This document shows, piece after piece, positions 52,689-61,680 of a stretch of 64,000 nt of DNA. Positions within the stretch are counted from its first letter, which is position 1; each line of letters begins with the position of its first letter. A program made the translations under genes and the position numbers. The stretch is from Sphingomonas sp. (GTDB lineage Bacteria > Pseudomonadota > Alphaproteobacteria > Sphingomonadales > Sphingomonadaceae). Location: the NCBI GenBank assembly GCA_017418975.1, contig JAFOMG010000011.1, positions 765,931-829,930 on the forward strand, read 5' to 3'. The notes under the pieces are model-generated. The model saw only the letters and a list, made by a program, of their open reading frames with translations. It made no database searches and was not told where the DNA came from.

Positions 52689-53900
52689 TCAGCCGCCCTT
52701 CGACTTGGAGGCGCCGGCGCCCTGGTCCTTGCGGGGCGGCTCGATCTTCTGCGGCGTGTCGGCCGGGACCGGGCGGATATCGGCATTGGGCTTCAGGTTG
52801 GCGATGCCCTGGGTGATCACCTTGTCGCCGGGGTTGAGCCCCTGGGTGATGACCCAGAAGGCGCCCTGGGTGCGCTCGGCGGTGACGTCGCGGCGCACCG
52901 CCTTGTTGTCCGGGCCGACGACCCAGAGCTGGGCGGCGCCCCTGGCGTCGCGCGACACGGCCTGTTGCGGCACCAGATAGGCGCGGGTGTCGATCGCCTG
53001 GGTGAAGACCGCGCGGACGAACATGCCCGGCAGCAGCAGCCCCTCGGGATTGGCGAAGCGGGCGCGCAGCGTGACGGTGCCGGTATTCTGGTCGACCATC
53101 ACCTCGGAGAATTCGACGGTGCCGGTGGTGCCATATTCGCTGCCGTCCTCGAGCTTGAGGCGCACGGCGGCGCTGCCCGGCGTCACGCCCTGCTGGGCGA
53201 GCGCGCGGCGCAGCGCGAGCAGCTCGCCGCTCGATTGCTGGATGTCGACGAAGATCGGGTCGAGCCGCTGGATCACCGCGAGCGGATCGGCCTGGTTGGT
53301 CGTCACCAGCGCGCCCTCGGTGACGAGCGAGCGGCCGATGCGGCCGGTGATCGGCGCGGGGACGCGGGTGAAGTGCAGGTTGATCCGCGCGGTGCGCAGC
53401 TGCGCGCCCGTCTGGGCGACCTGCGCGCGCGCCTGGCGGGCGGCGGCCGTGGCGTCGGTATAATCCTGCTTCGACACGGCCTCCGCCTCGGCGAGCGGCT
53501 TGTAGCGATCCGCCCGGATCCGCGTCGCCTCGGCATTGGCCTGGGCGTTCTGCAGGCTGGCCGCCGCCTCGGCGACGCTGGCGGAATAGAGGCTGGGGTC
53601 GATCTGGTAGAGCGTCTGCCCCTGGCGGACGATCGAGCCCTCGGTGAAGAAGCGCTTGCGGACGATCCCGGCCACCTGGGGCCGGACCTCGGAGGCCTGA
53701 TAGGGATTCACTCGCCCGGTCAGTTCCGCGACCACCGGCACCTGGCCCGGCTGGACCACCACGAAGCCCACCTGGGGCGGGCCCCCGGCGCCCTTTTTCT
53801 GCGCGGTCTGGCCGCCGCTCCCGCAGGATGCGAGGAGCAGCGTGGTGGCGAGCAGGGCAAAGGAAGGTCGGCACGCGCCGCCAGGGGTGATTCGGTGCAA
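52689..53900 (-). CDS. RND efflux periplasmic adaptor, AcrA/MexA family
   Basis: Adaptor lipoprotein of about 403 residues, first gene of the efflux operon. A TTG start at 53900 is inferred: it gives a short basic N-terminus and a lipobox LLLASC near residue 25, while no ATG exists near it. Domains: VVVAELTGRVNPYQASEVRPQVAGIVRKRFF (lipoyl half, about 46-76), a helical hairpin with YSASVAEAAASLQNAQANAEATRIRADRYK and the second lipoyl half PAPITGRIGRSLVTEGALV. The C-terminus is Lys/Pro-rich. The start position is less certain than the identity. Confidence 0.9.
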   Translation of the reverse strand: MHRITPGGACRPSFALLATTLLLASCGSGGQTAQKKGAGGPPQVGFVVVQPGQVPVVAELTGRVNPYQASEVRPQVAGIVRKRFFTEGSIVRQGQTLYQIDPSLYSASVAEAAASLQNAQANAEATRIRADRYKPLAEAEAVSKQDYTDATAAARQARAQVAQTGAQLRTARINLHFTRVPAPITGRIGRSLVTEGALVTTNQADPLAVIQRLDPIFVDIQQSSGELLALRRALAQQGVTPGSAAVRLKLEDGSEYGTTGTVEFSEVMVDQNTGTVTLRARFANPEGLLLPGMFVRAVFTQAIDTRAYLVPQQAVSRDARGAAQLWVVGPDNKAVRRDVTAERTQGAFWVITQGLNPGDKVITQGIANLKPNADIRPVPADTPQKIEPPRKDQGAGASKSKGG

Positions 53901-54150
53901 TTCTTCAACCCGGATCAGGGCGCCGACTCGGGCGCGGTTCTTGTGACGAATGCTCTTGGGCAGCGCCTTGTGCAGGTGCAACACAAGAAATGTGCCGGAA
54001 ACGCGAAACACCCCTCCGGCAGACGGCAGGTTTCCACGATTGGATACACGGCGCAACAATTGCCCGTTCGTTGCAAGGTTCCCTGCGGTTATGGCATCCC
54101 CGCAATCTCGTTGCGGCCCGGGCCGAACCGGCCTATTGGCGCGCGCCAAT

Positions 54151-55392
54151 ATGGCACGCATCGAAACGCCCAACCGCATCCGGGGCACCCAGGACATTTT
54201 CGGCGAGGATCAGCGCAGGTTCGCCCGCGTCCTCGAGACCTTCGACCATGTCCGCAAGCTCTATTGCTTCCAGCGCGTCGACATCCCGGTGTTCGAAGCG
54301 ACGGGCGTGTTCGCCCGCTCGATGGGCGAGACCAGCGACGTCGTCTCGAAGGAGATGTACACGTTCGAGGACAAGGGCGGCGACCTGATCACGCTGCGCC
54401 CCGAATTCACCGCCGGCATCTGCCGCGCCTATGTCACCGAGGGCTGGCAGCAATATGCGCCGCTCAAGCTCGTCACCAGCGGCCCGGTGTTCCGCTACGA
54501 GCGCCCGCAAAAGGGCCGCTTCCGCCAGTTCCACCAGCTCGACGCCGAGATCCTCGGCGCCGCCGAGCCGGCCGCCGACGTGGAGCTGCTCGTCCTTGCC
54601 GACCAGCTGCTGCGCGAGCTGGGCATCGAGGGCGTCACCCTCCAGCTCAACACGCTGGGCGACGCGGAAACGCGCGACGCCTGGCGCACCGCGCTGGTCG
54701 CGCATTTCGCGGCGCACCGGGACCAGCTGAGCGAGGACAGCCTCGTCCGGCTCGAGAAGAACCCGATGCGCATCCTCGATTCGAAGGACCCGCAGGACCG
54801 CCCGATCGCCGACAGCGCGCCGGACATCGACGCCTATCTGACCGCGGAGGCCGCGGCCTTCTTCAAGGCCGTCACCGACGGGCTCGACGCGGCCGGGGTG
54901 CAATGGACGCGCAACAGCCGCCTGGTGCGCGGGCTCGATTATTACCGCCACACCGCCTTCGAGTTCGTCACCGACCGGCTGGGCGCGCAGGGCACGGTGC
55001 TGGCCGGCGGCCGCTATGACGGGCTGGTCGGCAATCTCGGCGGCCCCGAGACGCCGGGCGTGGGCTGGGCGGCGGGCGTCGAGCGGCTGGGGATGCTGAT
55101 CGCCGAGCCGGCGGCGGAGCGCATGCAGGTGGCCGTCGTCGTCGAGGCGGCGGGCAGCGAAGCGGCCGCGATCGGCCTGCTGGCGGGACTGCGCAACGCG
55201 GGCATCAGCGCCGAGCTGTTCGCGAGCGGCAGCCCCAGGAAGCGCTATGACCGCGCGATGAAGGCGAACCCGGCGATGACGGTCTCGTTCCAGCAGCGCG
55301 ACGGCGAGGTATCGATCGCGCAGCGCGTGATCGACGGCGACGGGGTGGATGCCGACGCGGTCGCGACGCTGGTCTCGGGCGCCGCCCGATGA
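54151..55392 (+). CDS. hisS: Histidyl-tRNA synthetase
   Basis: Class II aminoacyl-tRNA synthetase of 413 residues. Motifs: [12 protein letters not shown] at the start, [14 protein letters not shown] (motif 2 region, near 81), [26 protein letters not shown] (near 110), the histidine-specific [15 protein letters not shown] (near 257) and [28 protein letters not shown] (near 290). The ATG at 54151 lies divergent from the efflux operon, 250 bp away. Its stop overlaps the prfA start by 4 nt. Confidence 0.97.
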   Translation: MARIETPNRIRGTQDIFGEDQRRFARVLETFDHVRKLYCFQRVDIPVFEATGVFARSMGETSDVVSKEMYTFEDKGGDLITLRPEFTAGICRAYVTEGWQQYAPLKLVTSGPVFRYERPQKGRFRQFHQLDAEILGAAEPAADVELLVLADQLLRELGIEGVTLQLNTLGDAETRDAWRTALVAHFAAHRDQLSEDSLVRLEKNPMRILDSKDPQDRPIADSAPDIDAYLTAEAAAFFKAVTDGLDAAGVQWTRNSRLVRGLDYYRHTAFEFVTDRLGAQGTVLAGGRYDGLVGNLGGPETPGVGWAAGVERLGMLIAEPAAERMQVAVVVEAAGSEAAAIGLLAGLRNAGISAELFASGSPRKRYDRAMKANPAMTVSFQQRDGEVSIAQRVIDGDGVDADAVATLVSGAAR

Positions 55393-56459
55393 AGATTCCC
55401 GCCGACCGCATCGCCGCGATCGAGGCGCGGCGCGACGAGCTGCAGGCGCAGATGGCGACCGGCGACCTGTCGGGCGACAGGTTCGTCGCCGTCTCCAAGG
55501 AATATGCCGAGATCGAGCCGGTGGCACTCGCCGCGGGCGAGGTCCGCCGGCTGCGTGCCGAGGCCGAATCGCTCGCGCTGATGGCGCAGGAGCCCGACGA
55601 GGAGCTGCGCGCGATGGCGGCGGAGGAGCTGCGCGCCAATGAAGCGGCGCTCGCCGATGCCGAGCGCGGGCTGGCGCTCTCGCTGCTGCCCAGGGACGCG
55701 GCCGATGCGCGCCCGGCGATGCTCGAGATCCGCGCCGGCGTGGGCGGCGACGAAGCCGCGCTGTTCGCCGGGGACCTGCTGCGCATGTACCAGCGCTATG
55801 CCGACCGGATGGGCTGGAAGATCGAGCTGATCTCGTCCTCCGAATCGGAATTCGGCGGCTTCAAGGAAGTGGTGCTCAGCGTCACCGGCACCGGCGTGTT
55901 CGCCAAGCTGAAGTTCGAGAGCGGCGTGCACCGGGTGCAGCGCGTGCCGGCCACCGAGGCGGGCGGGCGCATCCACACTTCGGCGGCGACGGTGGCGGTG
56001 CTTCCCGAAGCCGAGGAGGCCGATATCCGGATCGACGACAAGGACCTGCGCATCGATATCTATCGCGCCTCGGGCCCGGGCGGGCAGGGCGTGAACACCA
56101 CCGATTCGGCAGTGCGCATCACCCACCTGCCGACCGGCACGATCGTGATCCAGCAGGACGAGCGCTCGCAGATCAAGAACAAGGCCAAGGCGATGAAGGT
56201 GCTGCGCACTCGCCTGTACGAGGCCGAGCGCGACCGGCTTGCCTCGGCGCGCGCGGGCGCGCGGCAGTCGATGGTCGGCTCGGGCGATCGCTCGGAGCGC
56301 ATCCGGACCTATAATTTCCCCCAGGGGCGCGTGACCGATCACCGCATCAACCTGACGCTCCACCGCCTGCCCGAAGTGATGGAAGGCGAGCTGGACGAGC
56401 TGATCGGCGCGCTCGTCGCCCAGGACGAGGCGGACCGGCTGGCGCAGCTGGATGGGTAG
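55389..56459 (+). CDS. prfA: Peptide chain release factor 1
   Basis: RF1 of 356 residues, reading UAA and UAG stops. The stop-recognition motif PAT is in [20 protein letters not shown] (near 185) and the peptidyl-hydrolysis motif GGQ is in [19 protein letters not shown] (near 226). The N-terminal coiled-coil domain is complete. It is coupled to hisS by a 4-nt overlap and followed by prmC, the methylase that modifies this GGQ glutamine. Confidence 0.97.
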   Translation: MKIPADRIAAIEARRDELQAQMATGDLSGDRFVAVSKEYAEIEPVALAAGEVRRLRAEAESLALMAQEPDEELRAMAAEELRANEAALADAERGLALSLLPRDAADARPAMLEIRAGVGGDEAALFAGDLLRMYQRYADRMGWKIELISSSESEFGGFKEVVLSVTGTGVFAKLKFESGVHRVQRVPATEAGGRIHTSAATVAVLPEAEEADIRIDDKDLRIDIYRASGPGGQGVNTTDSAVRITHLPTGTIVIQQDERSQIKNKAKAMKVLRTRLYEAERDRLASARAGARQSMVGSGDRSERIRTYNFPQGRVTDHRINLTLHRLPEVMEGELDELIGALVAQDEADRLAQLDG

Positions 56460-56461
56460 CT

Positions 56462-56570
56462 CCCTCTATCCGCGTGCGGGGAGTGGGCCGGGGAGAGGGG
56501 CGTGACCTCCCCTCCGGACGAATCGCATGCGGATCCGGCGACCCCCTCTCCCGGCAAGCGGAGAGAGGGA
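56462..56570. repeat. Palindromic element overlapping the prmC start
   Basis: About 109 bp starting CTCCCTCTATCCGC and ending GCGGAGAGAGGGAG, its near-exact reverse complement (13 of 14). A second inner pair GCCGGGGAGAGGGG/CCCCCTCTCCCGGC strengthens the symmetry. It resembles the element at 39781-39908 in edges and length. It fills the whole prfA-prmC junction and supplies the first 23 codons of the longer prmC reading. Confidence 0.75.
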
Positions 56571-57380
56571 GTGGGCGGCGCTCTGATCGAAGCCGCCAGA
56601 ACCCTCGAACCCGTCTCCGATTCCCCCCGGCTCGATGCCGAGCTGCTGATGGCGCACGCCCTGGGCGTCTCGCGCGAGGCGATGATCCTGCGCCATCTCG
56701 GCGATCCCGTGCCCGTCGCGCTCGAATCGCTGCTTGCGCGGCGGCTGGCGCATGAGCCGGTGGCGTACATCACCGGCCGCCGCGCCTTCTGGACGATCGA
56801 GCTCGCGGTCGGCCCCGGGGTGCTGATCCCGCGCCCCGACAGCGAGACGCTGATCGAGGCGGCGATCGAATATTTCGGCGCCCGCGCGCCCGCGCGGATC
56901 CTCGATCTCGGCACGGGCCCCGGCACGCTGCTGCTCGCCGCGCTGGCCGAATGGCCCGAGGCGCAGGGGCTCGGCGTGGATGCGTCGGAGGTCGCGCTCG
57001 ACTATGCCCGGCGCAACGCCGCGGCGCTGGGGATGGAGTCGCGCGCCGCCTTCCGGCCCGGCGACTGGGGGCAGGGGCTCGCTGCGCGCTTCGACCTGAT
57101 TCTCGCCAACCCGCCCTATATCGGGACGCGGGAGGATCTGCCCGAGCAGGTCCGCCGCCATGAGCCCGGCGCGGCGCTGTTCGCGGGCCCCGAGGGGCTC
57201 GACGATTATCGCCGGATCATTCCCGATCTCCGCCGCCTGCTCGCGCCCGGCGGCGCGGCGGTGCTGGAGATCGGCTGGACCCAGGCCGGGCCGGTATCCG
57301 CGATTGCCCGGAATGGCGGTTTCGCCGTGACGCTGTACAAGGATCTGGGAGAGCGGCCGCGCGCGCTGCTCCTGACTTGA
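56502..57380 (+). CDS. prmC: Release factor glutamine methyltransferase
   Basis: Methylates the GGQ glutamine of release factors. Motifs: SETLIEAAIEYFG, ARILDLGTGPGTLLLAALAEW (SAM-binding, near 132) and LILANPPYIGTRED (catalytic NPPY, near 198). The GTG at 56502 gives 292 residues, but its first 23 codons fall inside a palindromic repeat and are not protein-like. A second GTG at 56571, with GGAG at suitable spacing, gives 269 residues and starts just before the conserved ALIEAARTL helix; it may be the true start. Downstream of prfA, as expected. Confidence 0.94.
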   Translation: MTSPPDESHADPATPSPGKRREGVGGALIEAARTLEPVSDSPRLDAELLMAHALGVSREAMILRHLGDPVPVALESLLARRLAHEPVAYITGRRAFWTIELAVGPGVLIPRPDSETLIEAAIEYFGARAPARILDLGTGPGTLLLAALAEWPEAQGLGVDASEVALDYARRNAAALGMESRAAFRPGDWGQGLAARFDLILANPPYIGTREDLPEQVRRHEPGAALFAGPEGLDDYRRIIPDLRRLLAPGGAAVLEIGWTQAGPVSAIARNGGFAVTLYKDLGERPRALLLT

Positions 57381-57409
57381 AACGACGCGAAAACGACACA
57401 TATTTCTGC

Positions 57410-57438
57410 TTGGACATTGGTGCTGCACCGGCTAAGAC
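57410..57438 (+). promoter_or_regulatory. Candidate promoter for the DUF4167 gene
   Basis: TTGGAC (57410-57415), a 17-base spacer and TAAGAC (57433-57438) lie about 210 nt before the next ATG, with an A-rich stretch upstream. The leader after it contains the hairpin-forming pair TTTCAAC/GTTGAAA at about 57457-57476. This is a match by eye to the housekeeping consensus. Confidence 0.5.
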
Positions 57439-57649
57439 AGCGACGGGGTAGGGCACTTTCAACCAAGCCGTTGAAACTTGGGCCGTGAAAAGCACAGCCC
57501 CGATTCAGGTCATGATAGCCGCTGCAGTCCGGTGGCCATGGCAGGCGAGTCGCGCCTCCCGAGGCGTTGGCGCGCATTTGTAAACTGCATCCGGGACCCA
57601 GGAATTGGACCGACGGACAGCGTAAACAAGACAGGACATACAGACCTTG

Positions 57650-58396
57650 ATGAACAATCGTCAGGCCGGCCGCCGTCGTGGTCGTGGCGGGCAGCAGCAG
57701 CGCCAGGGTGGCAACCCGGGCCAGGGTAACGGGAACCGCATCGACAACCGTGCGCGCGGCAACGCCGCCCAGCTGCTCGAGAAATACAAGAATCTGGCGC
57801 GCGATGCCCAGATGCAGGGCGACCGGGTCAACACCGAATATTATCTCCAGTTCGCGGATCACTATTTCCGCGTGCTGAGCGAGAGCCGTTCGCGCTTCGA
57901 GGAGCAGAACCAGCAGCGCCGCCAGCGCGACGATTTCGACGGCGACGACGAGGATTTCGACGTCGAGGCCGATGGCAATCGCGCCGACGAAGCGGACGAG
58001 CCGCAGGAGCAGCGCGCCCAGCCGTCGCGCCGCGAGCGCGAGGAGCGTCAGGGCCGCGAGCGTGAGGAGCGCCAGGAGCGCCAGCCTCGCCGCGAGCGCG
58101 AGGACCGCAACGGCCGCGCCAATGGCTATGGCAATGGCCATGCCGTCGAGGCCGAGGGCTTCGAGGCTGCCGCCGAAGAGCAGCGCGCCCCGCGCGAGGA
58201 GCAGGCGCCACGCCGCACCCGCCGCCCGCGCCGCGAGGAGGCGCAGCCCGCCGATGAGAGCCATGCGATCGACGCCGCGGTGCTGCCGCCGGCGCTCGGC
58301 GTGATCGACGCGGCGCCGGCCGCGGAAGCGGAGGAGCCGGTGAAGAAGCCGCGCCGCCGCCGCACCCGCGCCGAGGATGCGGAAGCGACTGCCTGA
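57650..58396 (+). CDS. DUF4167-domain protein
   Basis: Protein of 248 residues. The N-terminal DUF4167 domain (about 1-80) begins with an Arg/Gln/Gly-rich stretch (NRQAGRRRGRGGQQQRQGG) and contains GNAAQLLEKYKNLARDAQMQGDRVNTEYYLQFADHYFRVL. From about 85 the protein is Arg/Glu-rich, with repeated REREERQ-like units, then Pro/Ala/Glu and a basic tail KKPRRRRTRAED. The charged composition suggests RNA binding, which is inference. The family is typical of alphaproteobacteria and here follows prmC, as often seen. Confidence 0.9.
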   Translation: MNNRQAGRRRGRGGQQQRQGGNPGQGNGNRIDNRARGNAAQLLEKYKNLARDAQMQGDRVNTEYYLQFADHYFRVLSESRSRFEEQNQQRRQRDDFDGDDEDFDVEADGNRADEADEPQEQRAQPSRREREERQGREREERQERQPRREREDRNGRANGYGNGHAVEAEGFEAAAEEQRAPREEQAPRRTRRPRREEAQPADESHAIDAAVLPPALGVIDAAPAAEAEEPVKKPRRRRTRAEDAEATA

Positions 58397-58453
58397 ACGG
58401 CGGCGTTCGCGATCTGAAGAATCAGGACGATGGATCGGCGGCTGGGCGAAGGC

Positions 58454-58753
58454 TCAGTCGCCGATTTCCATTTCGTCCTTCAGCCGGTCCTCCACCTGTT
58501 CGTCATGGCCGGTGCCCGAGCTCAGGAACATCAGGCCCATCAGCATGGCGCCGAGCAGGATGGTGAAGAACACGCCGAGCGCGGTGGCCAGGATCACGGT
58601 CAGGTTGAGCCAGCCCAGCCAGTGCCACAGGACCAGGATCGCACCTATCGCCGCCGCCGCCGCGACCATCGCCATCCAGCCCAGGATGCGGCGATAGCGC
58701 GCCCAGGCAAAGGCGGCATATTCGGGATCGTCCAGGCCGTGCGGCGCGTCCAT
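58454..58753 (-). CDS. Small two-helix membrane protein
   Basis: Protein of 99 residues: a hydrophilic start (MDAPHGLDDPEYAAFAWARYRR), two membrane helices (about residues 25-43 and 49-75) and an acidic tail (DEQVEDRLKDEMEIGD). No family is recognised. An in-frame TTG lies 9 nt upstream, but the ATG at 58753 begins the natural N-terminus. It converges on the DUF4167 gene and is divergent from the CBS-domain gene. Confidence 0.82.
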   Translation of the reverse strand: MDAPHGLDDPEYAAFAWARYRRILGWMAMVAAAAAIGAILVLWHWLGWLNLTVILATALGVFFTILLGAMLMGLMFLSSGTGHDEQVEDRLKDEMEIGD

Positions 58754-58818
58754 CTTTTGCAATTGGGGGCGATGTGTGGGAGACTCAACCGCCTGGACCC
58801 GAATGCGGAGTGATGGCG

Positions 58819-59247
58819 ATGACGATCGCGGCGATCCTGGGGGGCAAGGGGCACGAAGTGGTCTCGATCGATGGCGACCGGACGGTCGCCGATGCGGTCG
58901 CGCTGCTCGCCGGGAAGCGAATCGGCGCCGTGCCCGTGATGTCCGGCGGCGCGGTCGCCGGGATATTCTCCGAACGTGACGTGATCTATTGCCTCGAGCG
59001 CGAAGGGGCCGCGGCGCTCGCGCGCAAGGTGGGCGACGTGATGACCGCGCCGGCGATCACCGTCTCGCCCGACGAGAGCGTGCTCGCCGCGCTGGCGCTG
59101 ATGACCCGTCGGCGCATCCGCCATCTGCCGGTGGTCGAGGGCGATACCTGTATCGGGCTCGTCTCGATCGGCGATCTGGTGAAGTACCGGATCGAGCGGA
59201 TCGAATCGGAAGCCGATGCGATGCGTGCCTATATCCAGGCGGTGTGA
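58819..59247 (+). CDS. Twin CBS-domain protein
   Basis: Protein of 142 residues consisting of two CBS domains: about 8-60 (HEVVSIDGDRTVADAVALLAGKRIGAVPVMSGGAVAGIFSERDVI) and 75-130 (VGDVMTAPAITVSPDESVLAALALMTRRRIRHLPVVEGDTCIGLVSIGDLVK). CBS pairs bind adenine nucleotides and act as energy sensors. No catalytic domain is attached. The ATG at 58819 is chosen for GGAG spacing; one at 58813 also fits. Confidence 0.93.
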   Translation: MTIAAILGGKGHEVVSIDGDRTVADAVALLAGKRIGAVPVMSGGAVAGIFSERDVIYCLEREGAAALARKVGDVMTAPAITVSPDESVLAALALMTRRRIRHLPVVEGDTCIGLVSIGDLVKYRIERIESEADAMRAYIQAV

Positions 59248-59285
59248 TCCCTGGGGCGGGAACCTGAACTAGGTTGAGGACTCAT

Positions 59286-59322
59286 AGAAGCGGCCTGTCG
59301 GCAAACGCCCCAATGGCAGACG
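59286..59322. repeat. Dispersed intergenic repeat, copy 1 (partial)
   Basis: Carries AAGCGGCC, then GGCAAACGCCCCAATGGCAG, the right half of the repeat seen again at 60449-60510, 60745-60806 and 61681-61770. It lies just upstream of the small gene at 59349. Confidence 0.65.
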
Positions 59323-59348
59323 CCAGCATTATTCGGTAACGACGGCCT

Positions 59349-59684
59349 ATGAAGAATATCCTGACCGTCGATAGCGCGTTGAACGCTACCTTCAGCGTGT
59401 TCCAAGCCACAGATGAAGAGTTTGCGATCCTTTTTCCTAACGGAGAGGAGATCGAGGTAATCGAGGATGTCATCGGCAGGGTCGGCGAGGCCGTGGCAGA
59501 AGAGATATTCTCTCGCATTTGGGAGCGTCCTATTTTGAAAAGGGAGGCCCAAGGTATCCACGCCACCCTCATCTACGACGAGCCGTCGCGCCGCGACTAC
59601 CTGCCTGCCTCTCGACGCGAGATCGACTGGGACGAAGGCGCAATCAATGAGGCGCAACGCCGCCTGTTTCGCTCAAAGCGGTAA
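59349..59684 (+). CDS. Unrecognised acidic protein
   Basis: Protein of 111 residues (MKNILTVDSALNATFSVFQATDEEFAILFPNGEEIEVIEDVI), acidic in the first half and more basic at the end (EIDWDEGAINEAQRRLFRSKR). No signal peptide or membrane segment and no recognised family. Third-position GC is lower than in the housekeeping genes around it, which suggests a recent arrival. It is flanked on both sides by copies of the dispersed intergenic repeat. Confidence 0.65.
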   Translation: MKNILTVDSALNATFSVFQATDEEFAILFPNGEEIEVIEDVIGRVGEAVAEEIFSRIWERPILKREAQGIHATLIYDEPSRRDYLPASRREIDWDEGAINEAQRRLFRSKR

Positions 59685-59766
59685 CGTCCGCTTTCCATCC
59701 ATTCGCGGTCGTGCTGCGGCGCGGCGGCTGATCCAAAAGCCGCGAGGCGGCTCACGCTCCACACTC
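59682..59766. repeat. Dispersed intergenic repeat, copy 2
   Basis: Contains CCGCTTTCCATCCATTCGCG, GTCGTGCTGCGG and GCGGCTGATCCAAAAGC. The same blocks in the same order occur at 61687-61740. It begins at the end of the preceding small gene. Confidence 0.7.
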
Positions 59767-59886
59767 GGTCGTTCACGTCGTTCGATTGCGGTGCCGTAAG
59801 CGGAAGCTGCGATTGGGCGATCAATCGTCCTCTTCGACCCAAAAAATGAAAGCCGTAGTATCATTGAAGCCCACGATGCCCCCGTC

Positions 59887-60378
59887 TTATATTACGTCAA
59901 TCGGGGGTAAGGGTTCGCCGTTCCCTTGAAAGAACAATCGATGACGACGTCGATCCCAGCCGCTTTCGATGCTTACAGGATCATAGTGTTTCAGGCGCCG
60001 CGTCTGTTGCCAGACCCCTTTGCTGAAAAACTGCGCATCCGAGCCCAGTGCCCGAAGGCACTCCGTAATTTCATTTTGGATGCCTGCCGGGATTGGTTGC
60101 TCGCCGTGGAGAAGCGACTGTGTTGCGAAGAGCGTCAACCAAATTGGTGCGTCGTTCGCTTGGAGCGGATGAAAATCCGCTTCCCGGCCCTGGGCATCCA
60201 ACCCCACATCAAATGCAATCGTTGCGATCGTGGAATCACCAGCCGGCTTTGGCCCAGCCCACGACCTTCCTAGACCGCCGATCGACCTTGTAGCCAATCG
60301 CTCCAACGCAGATTTGAGTCGAGACTGTGCCGTCACCTTCATTATCGGAGACGAGCAAGACATTGCGGTCTCTGTCAA
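59887..60378 (-). CDS. Unrecognised protein
   Basis: Open frame of 163 codons. From about residue 20 it reads like real protein (STIATIAFDVGLDAQGREADFHPLQANDAPIWLTLFATQSLLHGEQPIPAGIQNEITECLRALG), ending GNGEPLPPIDVI. The first 20 residues are doubtful and the start may lie further in. The opposite strand also has an open frame (59926-60273), but its peptide is less regular. No family, signal or membrane segment is recognised. Confidence 0.45.
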   Translation of the reverse strand: MTETAMSCSSPIMKVTAQSRLKSALERLATRSIGGLGRSWAGPKPAGDSTIATIAFDVGLDAQGREADFHPLQANDAPIWLTLFATQSLLHGEQPIPAGIQNEITECLRALGSDAQFFSKGVWQQTRRLKHYDPVSIESGWDRRRHRLFFQGNGEPLPPIDVI

Positions 60379-60448
60379 TCTCAGCTTTTCGGAGACTGGA
60401 GCCTAGAAGCTGCCTGGCAGAACCCGCCCATGGTCCGCCGTTCGGCGG

Positions 60449-60510
60449 TTGGACGGCCGATCCAAAAGCGGTCAGGCTGCAAACGCCCCATTGCAGTCGT
60501 TCGCATCTCT
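60449..60510. repeat. Dispersed intergenic repeat, copy 3
   Basis: Contains GGACGGCCGATCCAAAAGCG, GTCAGGCTGC and AAACGCCCCATTGCAGTCG. It shares the GCCGATCCAAAAGCGG core with copies 2 and 5 and the CAAACGCCCCA part with copy 1. Confidence 0.7.
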
Positions 60511-60552
60511 CTTCATCACCTATCCGTTAAGTCGCATTGAGAGGGCAAATTG

Positions 60553-60744
60553 GTGGCTAAATCCATTGTCGAGCGTATGCTCCTGATGGCTCTGGGAAGC
60601 CTGGCTACCCTGATGGCGCTGCGCCTATCGCTGCTGCCCAGCATCGATTTGGCGACGGGATGGGTGCTGGGCTTGATGGCAGGCTTGGTACTCCTGACCA
60701 TTATGCTGAACCGTAGCTATCGCGCTGCGAATAATGGCAGCTAG
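60553..60744 (+). CDS. Small membrane protein, unrecognised
   Basis: Protein of about 63 residues with two hydrophobic segments (MLLMALGSLATLMALRLSLL and GWVLGLMAGLVLLTIML) and a short polar end. GTG at 60553 or TTG at 60550 could start it; GAGAGGG lies suitably upstream. No family is recognised. It sits alone in the repeat-rich strip, so it is only moderately supported. Confidence 0.5.
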   Translation: MAKSIVERMLLMALGSLATLMALRLSLLPSIDLATGWVLGLMAGLVLLTIMLNRSYRAANNGS

Positions 60745-60806
60745 CGCCCCAATGGCGGTAGTTGGGAGCGCTCGGATCTGGTTCCAAAAGCGGCCGTCTA
60801 CGCCTA
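60745..60806. repeat. Dispersed intergenic repeat, copy 4 (diverged)
   Basis: Begins right at the stop of the small membrane protein gene and contains GCGCCCCAATGGCGG and TTCCAAAAGCGGCCGTC. The two blocks appear in the opposite order from copies 3 and 5, which suggests that the repeat is composed of separable or tandem parts. Confidence 0.6.
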
Positions 60807-60923
60807 GGAGGCAGTTCGATCACATTGGGTGACTGGATCCGATGGTCGATCTTCAACGGCACAGCCCGCTCTGCCTAATCTGAGCGCGCAGCGACACGCG
60901 TTGAAGGAACGAAAGACCGGTTG

Positions 60924-61532
60924 ATGACGAACAAAGAGGAACGAAGGACCCTGCGGCCCGATCTACCGTTCTCGTGTGCCTGCGGTTCGATAACGGGCAT
61001 GCTGATCACAGCCGGTCCTGGCGTCGGCGATCATGTCGTGTGCCACTGCACCGATTGCCAAGCTTTTGCGAAGCGTCTCGGCGCGGCCAATCGGATCCTG
61101 GATCAGAATGCGGGAACTGCGCTTTACCAAAGTCGATGCGCGAAAATGCGAATTGTGACTGGCCGAGACCAGCTCAGCTGCCTGCACCTTACCAATAAGC
61201 CTACGCTGCGGTGGTATGCGCGATGTTGTGACACGCCAATGTTCAACACCTACAGGAATGGTCGGATCCCGTATATTACCACGTTGGTCGCCAATTGTGA
61301 CTCCGATCAACGCGAGCGGATACTAGGTTCGCCGATTGGGCATCTGTTTACAAACGAAGCGACGGGCGACGTCCGTCACCTCATACCGCTGTCAATGGCC
61401 AAGCTGATGCGACGATTTTTCAGGCGGATGATCGTCGACATATTTGCAGGCGACCGGAGGCGCAGTGAGCTCTTTGACCCTGTGACGCTTGATCCGGTCG
61501 CGTCGCCGGAGATGGTGGCCGAACGCACGTAA
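60924..61532 (+). CDS. GFA-like zinc protein (DUF6151-type)
   Basis: Cytoplasmic protein of 202 residues with Cys motifs of the glutathione-dependent formaldehyde-activating fold: SCACGSITG (about 17-25), VCHCTDCQAFAKRLG (about 39-53) and WYARCCDTPMFN (about 94-105). The C-terminal part is basic (KLMRRFFRRMIVDIFAGDRRR). It matches the DUF6151 type, in which no reaction is established. The ATG at 60924 is used rather than the TTG before it. GC is lower than in the core genes. Confidence 0.8.
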   Translation: MTNKEERRTLRPDLPFSCACGSITGMLITAGPGVGDHVVCHCTDCQAFAKRLGAANRILDQNAGTALYQSRCAKMRIVTGRDQLSCLHLTNKPTLRWYARCCDTPMFNTYRNGRIPYITTLVANCDSDQRERILGSPIGHLFTNEATGDVRHLIPLSMAKLMRRFFRRMIVDIFAGDRRRSELFDPVTLDPVASPEMVAERT

Positions 61533-61680
61533 AGTCACTCAAGCCCGACAATGCAAGCCGTCGATGAGGGGCGTCCATTCGTTATCACTGCGGCATTCCT
61601 CTATAGGAACTGCGAGTGGGCGCATGGAGAGAAGTGCATAACCTGAGCGGCCGCGGTCCGCGACATCTCGCCGAAAGCCG

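Noticed and set aside
51273-55019. Very long plus-strand frame of 1248 codons
   Set aside because: It is antisense to the RND pump and adaptor and out of frame over hisS. Those products are unmistakable, so this is a shadow.
59926-60273. Plus-strand open frame of 115 codons
   Set aside because: It competes with the minus-strand frame at 59887-60378, which is longer and has the more regular peptide. Neither is certain, but only one is likely.
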